Source: Nitrospirota bacterium
GTDB lineage: Bacteria > Nitrospirota > Thermodesulfovibrionia > Thermodesulfovibrionales > UBA9159
Length of the DNA: 63,751 nt
Reading direction: 5' to 3'
Assembly: GCA_021790195.1 (NCBI GenBank)
Contig: JAJYIF010000019.1
Span: forward strand, 1-63,751
Shown here: in pieces, positions 9,125 to 16,841 of the stretch
How the letters are laid out: each line of letters starts with the position of its first letter
How positions within the stretch are numbered: position 1 is the stretch's first letter
Translations under genes and position numbers: made by a program
The notes under the pieces: generated by a model
What the model was told of the DNA's origin: nothing
The model's database searches: none
Seen by the model: only the letters and a program-made list of their open reading frames with translations

Positions 9125-10066
9125 TTGAAGGTCTCTTCTGATCTAATAGAATTTTTCAAGAATGAGCGTAAGTTCTTTGTTGCGACCCACATAAATCCGG
9201 AGGGTGACGCCCTGGGGTCGTGTCTCGCCCTTTCGGAGGCGCTTGAGTCCATGGGCAAGGCGACCGTTTTGTATAACCGCGATCCGGTGCCTGATTTTTA
9301 TAGGTTTCTGCCGGGCCATGAAAAGTTCAAGAACTCCTTCGAATTATTGAAGAGTGAGGAACTGCCCCTTGTTCTGCTCGACTGCAATGAACCTGAAAGG
9401 GCGGGTCTCGTCAAAGCCCCGGTGAGGCGCGCTGTTGTGATAGACCATCACGAAACCAGAAAGGACTTCGGCGATATCAGATGGATCGAGCCTTACGCCG
9501 CAGCTACCGGCGTTATGGTATATCATCTGCTGAAGGCGATGGATGCGAAGATAACAGGGGACATGGCTACAAACCTTTATACCGCGATTGCGATCGACAC
9601 CGGCACCTTCAGGTATAACAACACAACGGCAGAGGCGTTGAGGATTGCGGCGGAGTTGACCGACAGCGGGGCCCGCCCCGCAGCTGTTTCGGAAGCGCTC
9701 TATGAATCATGGTCCGGCGGGAGGTTCAGACTGCTGGTCGATGTCCTCAACACGCTTGAGGTTGTCGGAGAGATTGCGATAACCACGGCCTCCAGGGAGA
9801 TGTTCCGGGATACGGGGACTACGGGAGCCGACACCGAGAACTTTCCGAATTTCCCGAAGAAGATAAAACAGATAAAGGTCTCGGCGTTTTTCCGGGAAAT
9901 CGAGGACGGCTGGAAGGTAAGTCTCCGTTCGAGGGGAGACATTAATGTGGCCGAAGTGGCTTCCCTTTTCCAGGGAGGCGGGCACAAGAATGCAGCAGGA
10001 TATACGGTCAGGGGAGATCTGAAAAAGGCGAAAGAGGAATTGATAAGAGCATTAAGAAGCGTGTAG
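9125..10066 (+). CDS. nrnA: DHH-family nanoRNase / pAp phosphatase
   Basis: The 313-residue DHH/DHHA1 phosphoesterase shows THINPEGDALGS (metal site 1), VLLDCNEPERAG, VVIDHHET (the DHH motif) and the C-terminal GGGHKNAAG substrate motif. The family degrades nanoRNA and 3'-phosphoadenosine 5'-phosphate. Translation probably begins at TTG 9125, 1 nt after the rbfA stop, because no ATG or GTG precedes the conserved THINPEGDA segment. It is in the infB-truB operon. The stop codon lies inside the inverted repeat at 10063. Confidence 0.9.
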   Translation: MKVSSDLIEFFKNERKFFVATHINPEGDALGSCLALSEALESMGKATVLYNRDPVPDFYRFLPGHEKFKNSFELLKSEELPLVLLDCNEPERAGLVKAPVRRAVVIDHHETRKDFGDIRWIEPYAAATGVMVYHLLKAMDAKITGDMATNLYTAIAIDTGTFRYNNTTAEALRIAAELTDSGARPAAVSEALYESWSGGRFRLLVDVLNTLEVVGEIAITTASREMFRDTGTTGADTENFPNFPKKIKQIKVSAFFREIEDGWKVSLRSRGDINVAEVASLFQGGGHKNAAGYTVRGDLKKAKEELIRALRSV

Positions 10067-10120
10067 CGTATAGCGTGTGGAAGGCTGCACGTACGCCCTT
10101 ATTTCAACGCTATACGCTAC
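10063..10120. repeat. Inverted repeat, 14-nt perfect arms
   Basis: GTAGCGTATAGCGT (10063-10076) and its exact complement ACGCTATACGCTAC (10107-10120) flank a 30-nt spacer. The left arm contains the nrnA stop codon and the right arm ends 11 nt before truB. There is no T run, so it is not a standard terminator. The unit AGCGTGTAGCGTATAGCGT recurs at 25043-25124, pointing to a dispersed repeat family. Confidence 0.75.
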
Positions 10121-10131
10121 GAGTCACTTTT

Positions 10132-11007
10132 ATGAACATTGTCATTAATCTCGATAAACCAAAGGGCATATCATCGCAGCAGGCTGTTTCCCGGATCAAG
10201 AGGATATTCGGCCTGAAAAAGGCCGGACACGCCGGCACACTGGACCCCATCGCCACAGGCATCCTTCTGGTCTGCACGGGAGAGGCGACGAAGATCACGA
10301 GGTTTCTCTCGGACCTTGACAAGGAGTATCTGGCGGTGATGAAACTCGGGGAAAAGACGGATACATACGACGCCGAGGGAATTGTAACCGAGCGGATCGA
10401 GGGCTTTTCGCTTCAAAAGGACGAAGTCGAAAAGGCCGCAAGGATGTTCACAGGGGCTATCGAGCAATCCCCTCCAATGTTTTCAGCGGTCAAGATCAAG
10501 GGCAGGCCGTTATATAAACTTGCGAGAAAAGGGATAACGGTCGAAAGGGCCAAAAGATTGGTCAATGTCCACAGCATCGAGATAACTGCTTTCGATCTGC
10601 CGTTTGTCGAACTGAGGATTTCGTGTTCCAAGGGCACATATGTGCGGTCCCTTTGTCATGACATAGGGGAAGTTCTCGGCGTCGGTGCGCATGTGGTCGA
10701 CCTCAGGAGGACGCGGACCGGCGACTTTTCAGCAGGCGATTCCGTCACGATAGATGCGCTGGGCGCGGCCGTCCCAAAATGTATTCCGAAGTCTCGCAGC
10801 GTTTCCGAAGCCTTGAATCATCTCGGTGAGATCGTACTGACGCATGCGGACTTCGTAAGGGCCAGACAGGGACTTCCGTTCAGATTTCGAGGAGCAAATA
10901 TTTTATCGGGAGACTTTGTGCGGGTCAAAGATCCTACCGGTGCTCTCTTCGCTATCGGCAAAGCCGTTGATTCCTTAATAAGAATAGAAAGAATGCTTCA
11001 TATATAG
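10132..11007 (+). CDS. truB: tRNA pseudouridine-55 synthase
   Basis: The 291-residue TruB begins MNIVINLDKPKGISS and carries the catalytic block KKAGHAGTLDPIATGILL (Asp of GTLDP is the nucleophile), then DKEYLAVMKLGEKTDTYDAEG, SAVKIKGRPLYKLAR and the C-terminal PUA-like region. It makes psi55 in the T loop of tRNAs. The frame could be opened further upstream (10075), but that extension is the palindromic repeat and has no family similarity, so ATG 10132 is chosen. No good ribosome site is visible. It is the last gene of the infB operon. Confidence 0.94.
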   Translation: MNIVINLDKPKGISSQQAVSRIKRIFGLKKAGHAGTLDPIATGILLVCTGEATKITRFLSDLDKEYLAVMKLGEKTDTYDAEGIVTERIEGFSLQKDEVEKAARMFTGAIEQSPPMFSAVKIKGRPLYKLARKGITVERAKRLVNVHSIEITAFDLPFVELRISCSKGTYVRSLCHDIGEVLGVGAHVVDLRRTRTGDFSAGDSVTIDALGAAVPKCIPKSRSVSEALNHLGEIVLTHADFVRARQGLPFRFRGANILSGDFVRVKDPTGALFAIGKAVDSLIRIERMLHI

Positions 11008-11202
11008 GGCAAGAAGCTCTTTAAGTTTGTTGTTCAAGCTGTCCCTCCTGTGTGTTCCGGCAATGAAGGAATCGGGCATGAAACCTGCTAGATACTCATT
11101 TCTGTGTGTCGAGTCGAAGCAAAAAGGCGCCTTTTAGGAGATTATTTAAAGCAGTATTTTAAGGATTAATTTGAAACTTCTTATTTTTAATGAAAAAAAG
11201 AC

Positions 11203-11231
11203 TTGACAAGTTTGATTATTTCTGGTATTCA
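11203..11231 (+). promoter_or_regulatory. pilM promoter, probably leaderless
   Basis: TTGACA (11203-11208), a 17-nt spacer and TATTCA (11226-11231). Only 8 nt separate the -10 box from ATG 11240, so the transcript should start at or within 1-2 nt of the start codon. No ribosome site exists before the ATG. The rest of the 232-nt gap after truB contains a 14-nt perfect palindrome at 11122-11135 and no gene. Confidence 0.7.
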
Positions 11232-11239
11232 TAGATCTA

Positions 11240-12289
11240 ATGTTTGGTTCAAAGGGCATAGTCGGCCTTGATATAGGCTCAAGCTATATCAAGGCGGTGC
11301 AACTCAAGGAAACCCGTTCCGGCTACGAACTGGAGCTTTTTGATTCGCTGCCGATTTCTCCGGAGCTTATAGTCGAGGGCTCGATAATCGATGCGATAAG
11401 GGTTACGGAATCCCTGAGGGAACTTGTGAGGAAGGCCAAGATCAAGTCGAAGGATGCCGTGATCGCCATATCAGGCCATTCGTCGGTGATCATAAAGAGG
11501 ATTTCACTTCCCGAGATGTCGGAAGAAGAGCTTAGCGAGTCCATAAAATTTGAGGCAGAGCAGTACGTTCCCTTTGACATAGAAGACGTCAATCTCGATT
11601 TTCAGATACTGGGGCCCAAGGAAGAGCCCGGTCAGATGGACGTGATCCTTGTCGCGGTGAAAAAGGAAGTGATCAACGACTACGTGTCAGTGGTCAAGGA
11701 GGCCGGTCTCAATACCGCGATCGTGGACGTCGACGCTTTTGCTCTCGAAAATATGTACGGCATCAATTATGAGATAGAGGCGGGGAAGAACGTTGCCCTT
11801 GTCAATATCGGTGCAAGTACAATAAACATGAACATTCTCAAGGGCGGCGTTTCGGTCTTCACAAGAGACAGCTCCGTGGGGAGCAATGTTCATACAGATG
11901 CCCTCCAGAAGGAGTTCAGCATATCGTATGAAGAGGCGGAACGCTTGAAGAGGGGCGAACCGGTGGAAAAGGTGCGGCCGGAGGACGCTTATTCCCTGAT
12001 TATGAACTCGTCGAGCGATATATTCGGCGAAGTGACGCGTTCCGTGGACTATTTCAGGAGCTCGACGCTCCAGGCCGAAGTCGCAGAGGTGATACTAAGC
12101 GGCGGATGCGCTCTCATCAAAGGTTTCCCGGATGCGCTTTCAGAGAAGATAGGCATACCTGTCAGACCTGCGGAGCCCTTCAGGAACATAACGATCCCCA
12201 AGAAATTCGATCTCTCAAATATCGAAGAAAGCGCTCCCATAGCGGCGATAGCCGTCGGTCTCGCAACGAGAAGGCTGGGAGACAGATGA
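11240..12289 (+). CDS. pilM: Type IV pilus assembly ATPase-fold protein PilM
   Basis: The 349-residue PilM has an actin/FtsA fold: GLDIGSSYIKAVQLKET (phosphate 1), ISGHSSVIIKRI, the typical SIKFEAEQYVPFDIEDVNLD, VNIGASTINM (phosphate 2) and ILSGGCALIKGF. PilM sits on the cytoplasmic face and binds the N-terminal tail of PilN to form the inner-membrane alignment complex. It is first in pilMNOPQ; its stop overlaps pilN as ATGA. The start coincides with the expected transcript 5' end. Confidence 0.95.
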   Translation: MFGSKGIVGLDIGSSYIKAVQLKETRSGYELELFDSLPISPELIVEGSIIDAIRVTESLRELVRKAKIKSKDAVIAISGHSSVIIKRISLPEMSEEELSESIKFEAEQYVPFDIEDVNLDFQILGPKEEPGQMDVILVAVKKEVINDYVSVVKEAGLNTAIVDVDAFALENMYGINYEIEAGKNVALVNIGASTINMNILKGGVSVFTRDSSVGSNVHTDALQKEFSISYEEAERLKRGEPVEKVRPEDAYSLIMNSSSDIFGEVTRSVDYFRSSTLQAEVAEVILSGGCALIKGFPDALSEKIGIPVRPAEPFRNITIPKKFDLSNIEESAPIAAIAVGLATRRLGDR

Positions 12290-12825
12290 TAAGGATCAAC
12301 CTTTTACCGGTCAAACGCAAGAAAAAGGCCAAGCCTCTTCCCACCTTTGTAGTCTCGACCACTCTGATAACCGTAGTGGCGGTTTGCGCCCTTGCGTATC
12401 TTTTTTATTATTACAACTCGAATCTACGGTCAGCAAAGGACCACTTCGACTCCAATAGACAGAAAATAGACGAACTTAAGGGCAGGATAAAGGAAGTGGA
12501 GGACTTTGAGAAACTTAACAATACTATCGAGGAAAGGACAAAGATCATAGAGCAGCTGAGGAAGAACCAGAATGTCCCTGTTATGATCCTCGACGAGCTG
12601 AGCAAGGACCTTCCGAAGGGCGTGTGGCTGAGGTCTTTGGCGGTCTCAGACAACAACGGGAGCATAGAAGGCTATGGCTTTACGAACTCGGACGTAGTGG
12701 CTTACGTGGACAATCTAAAGGGCTCGAAGCTCCTGACGGATATTTACTTGCAGGAATCGAGGGAGGTAACGATGGAGAAGATCCCCCTCTACCAGTTCAA
12801 ATTGACTTTCAAGGTGGCGGCATAG
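12286..12825 (+). CDS. pilN: Type IV pilus inner-membrane protein PilN
   Basis: The 179-residue PilN starts MIRINLLPVKRKKK, the conserved INLLP tail that docks on PilM. One membrane span follows at about 22-42, then a coiled coil (about 45-90) and a ferredoxin-like periplasmic domain. The ATG overlaps the pilM stop. A longer frame begins inside pilM, but its extra 60 residues are unrelated to the family. PilN pairs with PilO. Confidence 0.93.
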   Translation: MIRINLLPVKRKKKAKPLPTFVVSTTLITVVAVCALAYLFYYYNSNLRSAKDHFDSNRQKIDELKGRIKEVEDFEKLNNTIEERTKIIEQLRKNQNVPVMILDELSKDLPKGVWLRSLAVSDNNGSIEGYGFTNSDVVAYVDNLKGSKLLTDIYLQESREVTMEKIPLYQFKLTFKVAA

Positions 12826-12826
12826 G

Positions 12827-13441
12827 ATGGCGCTGAACCTTAAATTCGATGTCAACACGGCTCCAGCTGGAGTGAAGGCGCTCGTTTCGGTCCTCCCGGC
12901 TATAGTTATCTCGGCCGTTGTAGTTATCCTCCTGATATTGCCCAGATACAAAGAGATCAAGAGGCTCAACGGGGAGATAACCAAGCAGGACAACGAGATC
13001 GCGGTGGACCAGGTGAAGGCAGCAAAACTTTCTACACTGAAAGTGGAGAATGAGAAAAAGAAAAAGAAGCTGGACGAACTGAAACTTCAGCTTCCGGAGG
13101 AGAAAGAGGTGTCCGGTCTGCTCAAGCAGGTCTCGGACCTGAGCATAAGGGCGGGCCTCAAGATAATGTCGTGGAAACCCGAGCAGAGGCGCGACCACCA
13201 AAGCGGGATAATATATGAAATACCCGTTTCGGTGGAGTTGTCGGGAAGTTATAACAATCTGGGCATATTCTTCAGCAGCCTCACGAAGCTTAACAGAATT
13301 GTGAACATATCGGATATCAAGATAGGTGATCCTCATCCTCAGAAGAACGAGGCTGTAGACAGGATCACATTTAAGGCCACGACCTTCTCGGCCGTGCCCG
13401 AAAAAGAGATGGAAAAGAAAGCAAAAGGCAAGAAGAAATGA
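12827..13441 (+). CDS. pilO: Type IV pilus inner-membrane protein PilO
   Basis: The 204-residue PilO has a single span at about 19-40, a Lys-rich coiled coil at 45-95 and a periplasmic ferredoxin-like domain with VSDLSIRAGLKIMSWKPE and the PVSVELSGSYNNLGIFFSSL segment typical of PilO. It forms heterodimers with PilN and contacts PilP. The start lies 1 nt after the pilN stop; the end overlaps pilP (ATGA). Confidence 0.92.
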   Translation: MALNLKFDVNTAPAGVKALVSVLPAIVISAVVVILLILPRYKEIKRLNGEITKQDNEIAVDQVKAAKLSTLKVENEKKKKKLDELKLQLPEEKEVSGLLKQVSDLSIRAGLKIMSWKPEQRRDHQSGIIYEIPVSVELSGSYNNLGIFFSSLTKLNRIVNISDIKIGDPHPQKNEAVDRITFKATTFSAVPEKEMEKKAKGKKK

Positions 13442-14031
13442 AGAAGGTCAACGACAGGTCAAGGCCAAGGTCAAGGTTGAGGTCGAGAAAGAAGCAGGCA
13501 TTCTTGGCCTTGGCCTTGGCCTTGACCTTGGCCTTAGTCCTGATAGCCGCATGCAAGAAGGAAACGCCGAAGCCGGCAGTTCAGGCGCAGGCCCGGAAGG
13601 CGCAGGGCGCTAAGCAGGCTGCTACCCCGCCGGCACAGGCGGCGCAGGAGGAAAAAGGCGCTGGGACCGAGACTTATACATACAACCCAAAGGGCAGAAG
13701 AGATCCTTTTCTTTCCATCATAGAGGCGTCCAGGATCGAGCGGGAAGCTGAAAAGAAAAAGATAGGCACCAAACCCTCAGAGTCATATGACGTGTCGGAA
13801 GTGAAGGTGATAGCCATTGCGCGTGAAAAGAACAAATATTATGCAATGGTCGAGTTGCCCGACAAGAAATACTTCACAGTAAAAGCGGGCATGACCCTCG
13901 GCACGCGAGGCGGCAAGGTCATCAAGATCGATGAGGGGGGAGTTGTGGTGAGAGAGTATGTCAGAGATTATAAGGGTGAGATTCATACTAAGGACACGAT
14001 ACTTAGACTCCGCAAGGAGGAGGGAGAATGA
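13438..14031 (+). CDS. pilP: Type IV pilus lipoprotein PilP
   Basis: The 197-residue lipoprotein has a lipobox at about residues 36-39 (IAAC) and an Ala/Gln/Pro linker. The core YNPKGRRDPFLSI followed by VSEVKVIAIAREKNKYYAMV and the TVKAGMTLGTRGGKVIKID beta domain is typical of PilP, which links PilNO to PilQ. Its signal peptide is unusual: the basic region (RSRPRSRLRSR) and the hydrophobic core (LALALALTLALVL) are encoded by the two arms of an inverted hexamer repeat. It overlaps pilO and pilQ by 4 nt each. Confidence 0.9.
   Translation: MKKVNDRSRPRSRLRSRKKQAFLALALALTLALVLIAACKKETPKPAVQAQARKAQGAKQAATPPAQAAQEEKGAGTETYTYNPKGRRDPFLSIIEASRIEREAEKKKIGTKPSESYDVSEVKVIAIAREKNKYYAMVELPDKKYFTVKAGMTLGTRGGKVIKIDEGGVVVREYVRDYKGEIHTKDTILRLRKEEGE
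13456..13528 (+). repeat. Inverted hexamer repeat inside the pilP signal sequence
   Basis: The left arm at 13456-13476 is made of AGGTCA/AGGCCA units. The right arm at 13508-13528 is its complement at 20 of 21 positions, and further CCTTGG units run on to 13535. The loop is 31 nt. The arms encode the Arg/Ser n-region and the Leu/Ala h-region of the PilP signal peptide, so a palindromic repeat has become functional coding sequence. Confidence 0.8.
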
Positions 14032-16175
14032 AAAAGGATAAAACTAGAGTCATCTTATCAATTGTGGTCCTGTCCGTTCTGCTTGTATTTTGTTCCGCGC
14101 ACAATGGTCAGGCAAAGGAAGAGTCTCCTGCGGCGGCTTCTGTCGTTATTACCGGAATAAACATGACCGACAGCGGCCTTGAGATAAAGGCCGACAGACC
14201 TTTCATATACACAATTTATAAGCCGGCCGACCCTTACAGGGTCGTTGTAGAGATACCCGACGCCGATATCAGCGCGTTCAAAGGAGTTATAAAGGCGGGC
14301 AGCGCCGGTATCACCGAGGTAACTCCCTCCCGACTCGAATCGGCCAGACCGGGGGCAAAGATCGAGATCCTTCTCCAGTCTCCGTCCGGTATGGATTCAA
14401 ACTATCACAATAACGTTCTGCTGCTGACCGTGAAGAAGGACGAAGCGGAAAAGGCGCCTGCAGCGGCGAAGATGGAGCCCGTGAAAGTCGTTGATCCGGC
14501 GCCCGCTCAGGAAACCGGGGACAAAGGCCCGCAGGCTGCCACGGAGATAACAGGCATAAGTTTTGAGAGGGCAGAAGGAGTTGTGAAGGTCCTTATTAAG
14601 GGTAACGGCTCCATGAGCCCGAGTGTGTTCACCTTGAGAAACAAGATAGTCATAGATATTCCGGATGTGGCTGTAAAGGCAGAGGTCCCGACGGAAATGA
14701 TGTCTCCCGTAAAAGCGGTGAGGATCGGAAAACACAACGACAAGACGCGGCTGGTAATAGACCTTGATCAGCCGAAAGATTTTGATGTCATGTCTGTCCG
14801 GGATACGGTGGTTGTTGCCTTAAAGACCGCGGATGAGGCATTGGCTCCTGTCAGGAAGGAAGCGCCTGTGGAGACGCAAAAAGCCCAGGAAGAAGCGCCT
14901 GAGACGAAGGAGCCGGAGACATTTGCTGAAGGGAAGTATGTGGGACGTAAGATATCTCTCGATTTTCAGGACTCGGACATCGTGCCGATATTCAGGCTTC
15001 TTGCGGACATAAGCGGATATAACATGGTGGTGGACCCGAACGTAAAGGGCAGACTTACGATGAAGCTGATCAATGTCCCGTGGGACCAGGCCCTGGACAT
15101 TATACTAAAGACCTTCTCTCTCGGAAAGAGCGTAGAAGGCAATATAATTAGGATTGCGCCCCTTTCGGTGCTTGCAAGAGAAAATGAGGAGAAGATCAGG
15201 GCCAAGGAGGCCGAAGTCAAGGCGGAGCCGCTGCAAACAAAGATCTTCCCGATAAGCTACGCGGATGTTTCAGAGGTCGAAAAGGCGATCAAGGATTCGA
15301 AGATACTCAGCGCCAGGGGAAGCATCAGCGTTGACAGGAGGACCAGCACCATGACCATAAAGGATATTTCCTCGGTCCTTACGCAGGTCGAGAACCTCCT
15401 GGTGACCCTCGACAAGCAGACACCGCAGGTCATGATAGAGGCCAGGATCGTCGAGGTGAATACAACGGATGAAAAAGACCTTGGCATTCAGTGGGGCCTG
15501 AAGGCGAGCGCGGCCAATACGCTCTCACAGTTCGGCGGATTGTCGACACTCGGCAAAGGGACATTTACGGGAAACAACTTCCTGGTTGATGCGCCGTCAG
15601 GGTCGGCCGGCGCAGGGTCCGGATCGGGCTTTACCTTCGGCATACTCAGTCCCGACCGCACATTCGGACTGGACCTCCAGCTTTCGGCCCTTCAAAAGAT
15701 AGGAAGGACCAAGATAATATCCAATCCCAAGGTCGTGACGATCGACAACAAGCCTGCGACCATAATGCAGGGCACGAGCGAGCCTTTCCCCAAGCTGACG
15801 ACGGAGGGGACGATATCGACAGACTTCAAAGACGTTGTCCTCAGCACCGAGGTGACCCCTCACATAACTCCGGCGGGATCTATAAGCATGAATATCGACA
15901 TAAAGAAGGAAGACATCCTCGGCACAGTTAATATCGGCGGCTCTCAGGTCCCAAGGACTTCAAAGATAGAAGGGAAGACGAACGTGCTTATACAAAACGG
16001 CGAGACGATAGTGATCGGCGGGGTGTATAAAAAGACGGAGAATTATTCATCGTCAGGGGTTCCCTGGCTCATGAAGGTCCCTGTTCTCGGATGGCTTTTC
16101 AAGAATGAGCATCCGACCGAAGCGGTGACCGAGCTCTTGATATTCCTTACGCCGCGCATTGTGCAGGAACAATGA
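14028..16175 (+). CDS. pilQ: Type IV pilus secretin PilQ
   Basis: The 715-residue secretin has a signal peptide, two AMIN-like domains (about 35-125 and 165-260), an STN/N0 domain beginning near 305 (ISLDFQDSDIVPIFRLLADI), a secretin N1 domain (PLQTKIFPISYADVSEVEKAI) and the C-terminal secretin core with VMIEARIVEVNTTDEKDLGIQ. It ends with the usual VPVLGWLFKNE...ELLIFLTPRIV. It forms the outer-membrane pore for the pilus. The start overlaps pilP by ATGA. Confidence 0.95.
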   Translation: MKKDKTRVILSIVVLSVLLVFCSAHNGQAKEESPAAASVVITGINMTDSGLEIKADRPFIYTIYKPADPYRVVVEIPDADISAFKGVIKAGSAGITEVTPSRLESARPGAKIEILLQSPSGMDSNYHNNVLLLTVKKDEAEKAPAAAKMEPVKVVDPAPAQETGDKGPQAATEITGISFERAEGVVKVLIKGNGSMSPSVFTLRNKIVIDIPDVAVKAEVPTEMMSPVKAVRIGKHNDKTRLVIDLDQPKDFDVMSVRDTVVVALKTADEALAPVRKEAPVETQKAQEEAPETKEPETFAEGKYVGRKISLDFQDSDIVPIFRLLADISGYNMVVDPNVKGRLTMKLINVPWDQALDIILKTFSLGKSVEGNIIRIAPLSVLARENEEKIRAKEAEVKAEPLQTKIFPISYADVSEVEKAIKDSKILSARGSISVDRRTSTMTIKDISSVLTQVENLLVTLDKQTPQVMIEARIVEVNTTDEKDLGIQWGLKASAANTLSQFGGLSTLGKGTFTGNNFLVDAPSGSAGAGSGSGFTFGILSPDRTFGLDLQLSALQKIGRTKIISNPKVVTIDNKPATIMQGTSEPFPKLTTEGTISTDFKDVVLSTEVTPHITPAGSISMNIDIKKEDILGTVNIGGSQVPRTSKIEGKTNVLIQNGETIVIGGVYKKTENYSSSGVPWLMKVPVLGWLFKNEHPTEAVTELLIFLTPRIVQEQ

Positions 16176-16209
16176 TAAATATGATTCAAAAAATATATCT
16201 GGAGGAGAA

Positions 16210-16830
16210 ATGAAAAGATTCTTTTGGATTATTAGCACATCGGCGTTTTGTTTGGCTTTGTTGAGCTGTGGGGGCGGTCCGGGCGCGCCGGGTTCATCAG
16301 GGAGTGCGGATACCGGCATCGAGATCCAATCGGTCAGTATCGTGCCAAATGCGACTTCTGGTGGTGACAAAGGGCCTGATCTCGACGTAAATGTACGTAC
16401 ATGCCCTAATGGAAAGCCGGAAACTGGTGAAACGGGCCTTTACCGGGTCGATGCGACGATGACTATTACCGCATCAAAGCTTAATCCGAATAGCGATTTC
16501 GACCCTTTCCCTGCAACAGTTACGCAGTGCACCATAACATACAAACAGCCGGCCGATGAGTATGGAGCTCCGGTCATCGAGGCCTGGACTATCTACCCCG
16601 ACTGTACCTTAACCGAAGGCAGCAATACATGTGTGGCGAACTTGATAGATATAGCGAGAAAGATGGACTATTGGAATAACGTCATAAATATAATCAATGA
16701 TCCCCAAAAATATCCGACACGATATACAGCTTCGTACGATTGCACATATATGAACAATTTCGGCAAATCCGGTCATCTTGGAGTAGATTTGGATATATTC
16801 CTGGCTGATTTTGGCTCATGTAGCTCATAG
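16210..16830 (+). CDS. Lipoprotein of unknown function in pil operon
   Basis: The 206-residue product begins MKRFFWIISTSAF and has lipobox LLSC near residue 20 followed by a Gly/Pro-rich spacer. The mature part contains five further Cys residues and no recognised domain. GGAGGAGA at 16201-16208 fixes ATG 16210 and rules out a longer frame. It lies 34 nt after pilQ and 11 nt before the next lipoprotein gene, so it is probably cotranscribed with the pilus genes. It may be a pilus- or surface-associated factor; this is inferred only from position. Confidence 0.7.
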   Translation: MKRFFWIISTSAFCLALLSCGGGPGAPGSSGSADTGIEIQSVSIVPNATSGGDKGPDLDVNVRTCPNGKPETGETGLYRVDATMTITASKLNPNSDFDPFPATVTQCTITYKQPADEYGAPVIEAWTIYPDCTLTEGSNTCVANLIDIARKMDYWNNVINIINDPQKYPTRYTASYDCTYMNNFGKSGHLGVDLDIFLADFGSCSS

Positions 16831-16841
16831 GAGGGATTGAA

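Noticed and set aside
10063-10120. Inverted repeat as a rho-independent terminator of nrnA
   Set aside because: The 14-bp stem has a 30-nt loop and no T run, and truB follows as part of the same conserved operon; a repeat element is a better reading.
11074-11088. GGGCATGAAACCTGC, with similar strings at 38597 and 39333, as a riboswitch core
   Set aside because: The surrounding sequence does not form a conserved fold I can recognise; kept only as a short recurring string.
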